This document shows positions 6,190 through 8,147 of a stretch of 8,147 bases of DNA, piece after piece. A program made the position numbers and the translations under genes. The stretch lies in NCBI GenBank assembly GCA_002715785.1, contig PBAA01000020.1:27521-35667 (forward strand), given 5' to 3'. Position 1 is the stretch's first letter, and every line of letters begins with the position of its first letter. Source of the stretch: Gammaproteobacteria bacterium. GTDB lineage: Bacteria; Pseudomonadota; Gammaproteobacteria; Pseudomonadales; Azotimanducaceae. The notes under the pieces are model-generated. The model saw nothing but the letters and a program-made list of their open reading frames with translations, had not been told where the DNA came from and ran no database searches.

Positions 6190-7149
6190 TTAGCGACCGA
6201 GACGCCAACCTCGCCACATATCATCACCAGCTAGCTCGTCCGATCGAAAGAGTTTCGCGTCTTTAAACCACTCATATTGATTGACGTCTTTGTGTTCGTC
6301 GTCTGTCAAGACCGGTTGGTCTTGGGTGAAGTCGGCAAACAATGCCCAGCGGATGTCAGCACCAAGATGAATCCCAACAGAATGTACGGTGCGCCCGTGC
6401 CAAAAAACGACACTGCCTTTTTCTGCCACGATTTCGTATGGTTCGATCGTTTCTGCGACCTCTTTCAATGTATCTTGAAACGAACCAAGCGGTGACCAAT
6501 TCGCTTCATAACGATGCTCTCGAAACATACGTTTATGACTACCTGGATAAACCGTAAAGCCGCCGTTACGTGGGTTCACATCTTCCAGGTATCCGCAAGC
6601 ATTCAGCTGTTGACATACCTGATCGGTGTGGGGACCAAGAAAGCGCCCTTGGTCTTCCAATTTTCCCTCAGATAAAGGCTCGGACGGGAAGACGAGGTAC
6701 ACGCCACGGACCCTCGTAACAGCGCGCAAATCGCGACTTAGTATGGTCTCTGCAACTTCTCTTACGCCTGGATCGTTCGGCAAAAGATCCAATATGTAAT
6801 TTTCGTTTCCAAGATCATGGAGCTTGACGATCCGCCGCATGTGTTCAATTGGTTGCCGTCCTTGAAACGGACCGTCGGCCGGATGGGGCGGCATCTCGGC
6901 CCAATCAGGATCTTTCCACGTCTGTTTATCGTCGCGAGATAACGCCCAAGACGTACCCGGTTTCACGGGTACCTTAGCGAGCAAATGTGCCCATATTCGG
7001 TCGAGTGCAGCTTCGAGTTTGTCGGGGTCAAGAAATCTTTTTTTGACGAGAAAGCCGTACTCACAAAAGAAATCCATTTCAGCTTCCGACACCACTTCAC
7101 CAGGTATCGTGAGATCAGGCATTTCAAAAACGACGCTTGGTCTTTTCAT
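6190..7149 (-). CDS. Phytanoyl-CoA dioxygenase (PhyH) family Fe(II)/2-oxoglutarate oxygenase
   Basis: A 319-residue protein of typical PhyH length. The iron ligands are visible: His174 and Asp176 in GPHTDQ and the distal His256 in GRTVHSVG. Arg267, exactly 11 residues after the distal histidine, is placed like the 2-oxoglutarate-binding arginine of human PHYH (H264/R275, recalled from the literature). The motifs FTVYPGSHK (198-206) and GSVVFWHG (245-252) are standard strands of the double-stranded beta-helix. These enzymes use O2 and 2-oxoglutarate to hydroxylate or otherwise oxidise small molecules; the substrate here is unknown. ATG 7149 is the only start available, because an in-frame TAG occurs at 7168-7170. 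No clear Shine-Dalgarno precedes it, and the TPR gene stops only 10 bp upstream, so translation is probably coupled. The downstream SDR could act on its product. Confidence 0.92.
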   Translation of the reverse strand: MKRPSVVFEMPDLTIPGEVVSEAEMDFFCEYGFLVKKRFLDPDKLEAALDRIWAHLLAKVPVKPGTSWALSRDDKQTWKDPDWAEMPPHPADGPFQGRQPIEHMRRIVKLHDLGNENYILDLLPNDPGVREVAETILSRDLRAVTRVRGVYLVFPSEPLSEGKLEDQGRFLGPHTDQVCQQLNACGYLEDVNPRNGGFTVYPGSHKRMFREHRYEANWSPLGSFQDTLKEVAETIEPYEIVAEKGSVVFWHGRTVHSVGIHLGADIRWALFADFTQDQPVLTDDEHKDVNQYEWFKDAKLFRSDELAGDDMWRGWRLGR

Positions 7150-7159
7150 ACCGTCTACG

Positions 7160-8147
7160 TTAGTTGACTAACGCCTTGCCACCCTGTTCTAGAACTTGCG
7201 ATTTGAGAACCGACCAGTCACCCGTCCATACGTCTCGTGTTGGTGTTGGAAGCGATCCGTCATAGTTTATTGCCAGACCTCGCTCAATGGTGCTAAGCGC
7301 TCTCTCATATCGTCCCGAGCGTCGATAGAGTTCAGCCAGGCTATATAAGGCCACCGACTCAAGCGCCTCAGGAACATTGTTGCCTTGCGCGGCGACGATT
7401 TCGAAATAGTCGATCGCTTGTCGATTATCTCCCATACGGGCAGCCGCCTGTCCCAGGCGATCATAAATTTGAGCAAGGTCATGCGATCGGTACCCGGGCC
7501 CATCGAAACCGCCATCGTAGATACGTTCACGTGTTTCGAGTGATCCGTTGAGCAGCTCGATAGCCTCATCGAGATTGTTTGCATCAATTAGGATTTGCGA
7601 ATCTGCCAGCACTTGTGGCGTGAGATAAAATAGCGGCCGAATACGTCGTATTGCTCTTGTCTCGGTATCCAAAGTCTTAGCGTTCGCATCGACTTTGGAC
7701 CGTTCGTCCCACGCTATTTGATACGCCTGGATCCACAATTCTCGAGGTCTTCGACCGTACTGTTTGCTCAATTGAATGGCTTTCGCAAGGCTCATATGAG
7801 CAGTGCACCATTCCTTCGTTTGGATCGCTGCAATACCAAGATCCGCGTATGCGTTGTAGACGAGGCCTGCGGATCGAGGCGCTTGCGACGAGAGTACGGC
7901 CGCGAGCGCGTGCTTTCGCTCGATCACACTCTGTGACCAGAGTTCTTTTTCGGCGTACAACCCACCTAAAAGACTTCCAGCTAAGTACCGAAGTTTTCGC
8001 GCGGCGAGATCACCACGGACGGGTTCATACAAGGCCTGACTCTGTCGAACAGATTCGATGGCCCTATCAAGAAGCCCCATTTTGTCTTCTGTTTGCGCTC
8101 GGAGATACAAGTATCCAGCGCGATCCACGTCGTCTCTCGATCTCTCA
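7160..8147 (-). CDS. Tetratricopeptide-repeat protein (N-terminus beyond window edge)
   Basis: The minus-strand frame is open from the right edge to the TAA at 7160-7162, giving 328 or more codons. A GTG at 8128 could start it, but the codons upstream (ERSRDD) stay open to the edge and the helical pattern is already under way, so I regard it as 5'-truncated. The sequence consists of helix pairs with TPR spacing (counted from the GTG): about 4-36, 46-80, 87-120, 173-205, 215-248 and 255-290. The clearest are LGQAAARMGDNRQAIDYF and LAELYRRSGRYERALSTIE. TPR arrays are protein-protein interaction scaffolds. The missing N-terminal part could carry a catalytic domain such as a kinase, sulfotransferase or transcription factor, so no function is assigned. 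It is the first visible gene of the minus-strand run with the oxygenase and SDR. Confidence 0.82.
   Translation of the reverse strand, partial: ERSRDDVDRAGYLYLRAQTEDKMGLLDRAIESVRQSQALYEPVRGDLAARKLRYLAGSLLGGLYAEKELWSQSVIERKHALAAVLSSQAPRSAGLVYNAYADLGIAAIQTKEWCTAHMSLAKAIQLSKQYGRRPRELWIQAYQIAWDERSKVDANAKTLDTETRAIRRIRPLFYLTPQVLADSQILIDANNLDEAIELLNGSLETRERIYDGGFDGPGYRSHDLAQIYDRLGQAAARMGDNRQAIDYFEIVAAQGNNVPEALESVALYSLAELYRRSGRYERALSTIERGLAINYDGSLPTPTRDVWTGDWSVLKSQVLEQGGKALVN

Noticed and set aside
1..8147. Mobile element, CRISPR array, prophage, tRNA or defence system
   Set aside because: No transposase, integrase, regularly spaced repeats, tRNA-like cloverleaf or known defence domain was seen, and all genes have metabolic, envelope or scaffold character.

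Overview
The window looks like an ordinary stretch of bacterial chromosome. Base composition is moderate (roughly half G+C by eye), coding density is high, most Shine-Dalgarno sites are recognisable, and GTG serves as a start as well as ATG. The gene mix (glutathione S-transferase, lipoprotein, MscS channel, Fe(II)/2-oxoglutarate oxygenase, extended SDR) suggests a Gram-negative, probably a proteobacterium and perhaps a marine or environmental gammaproteobacterium. No rRNA or marker gene is present, so this assignment is inference.

Layout, left to right. (1) Positions 1-767, minus strand: a glutathione S-transferase whose C-terminus runs off the left edge. (2) 962-2677, plus strand: a likely two-gene unit encoding a lipoprotein with a sialidase-like Asp-box beta-propeller and a distinctive CDCC...GGC cysteine pattern, followed by a small exported protein with one GLG1-type cysteine-rich repeat. 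(3) 2689-3606, minus strand: an alpha/beta-hydrolase of the Fes/esterase-D type, convergent with the previous unit. (4) 3807-4958, plus strand: an MscS-family channel, divergent from the esterase across a 200-bp region with repeated TGCAAT elements and a small hairpin. (5) 8147-4979, minus strand: a run of three genes, namely a TPR protein cut by the right edge, a phytanoyl-CoA-dioxygenase-family oxygenase 10 bp downstream, and an NAD(P)-dependent extended SDR of the dihydroflavonol/cinnamoyl-CoA-reductase type.

Two gene groups look functionally linked. The two exported cysteine-bearing proteins (962-2677) are probably co-expressed in the cell envelope. The oxygenase and reductase (4979-7149) are a plausible pair of sequential oxidation/reduction steps on an unknown small molecule. 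The esterase, channel and GST each stand alone.

I saw no tRNA, rRNA, insertion sequence, phage gene, CRISPR array or toxin-antitoxin pair, and no gene-free stretch over 300 bp; the longest are 768-961 and 3607-3806. I do not see a clearly new system. The points most worth a second look are the CDCC lipoprotein with its small cysteine-rich partner, the regulatory-looking region upstream of the MscS gene, and the oxygenase-reductase pair.
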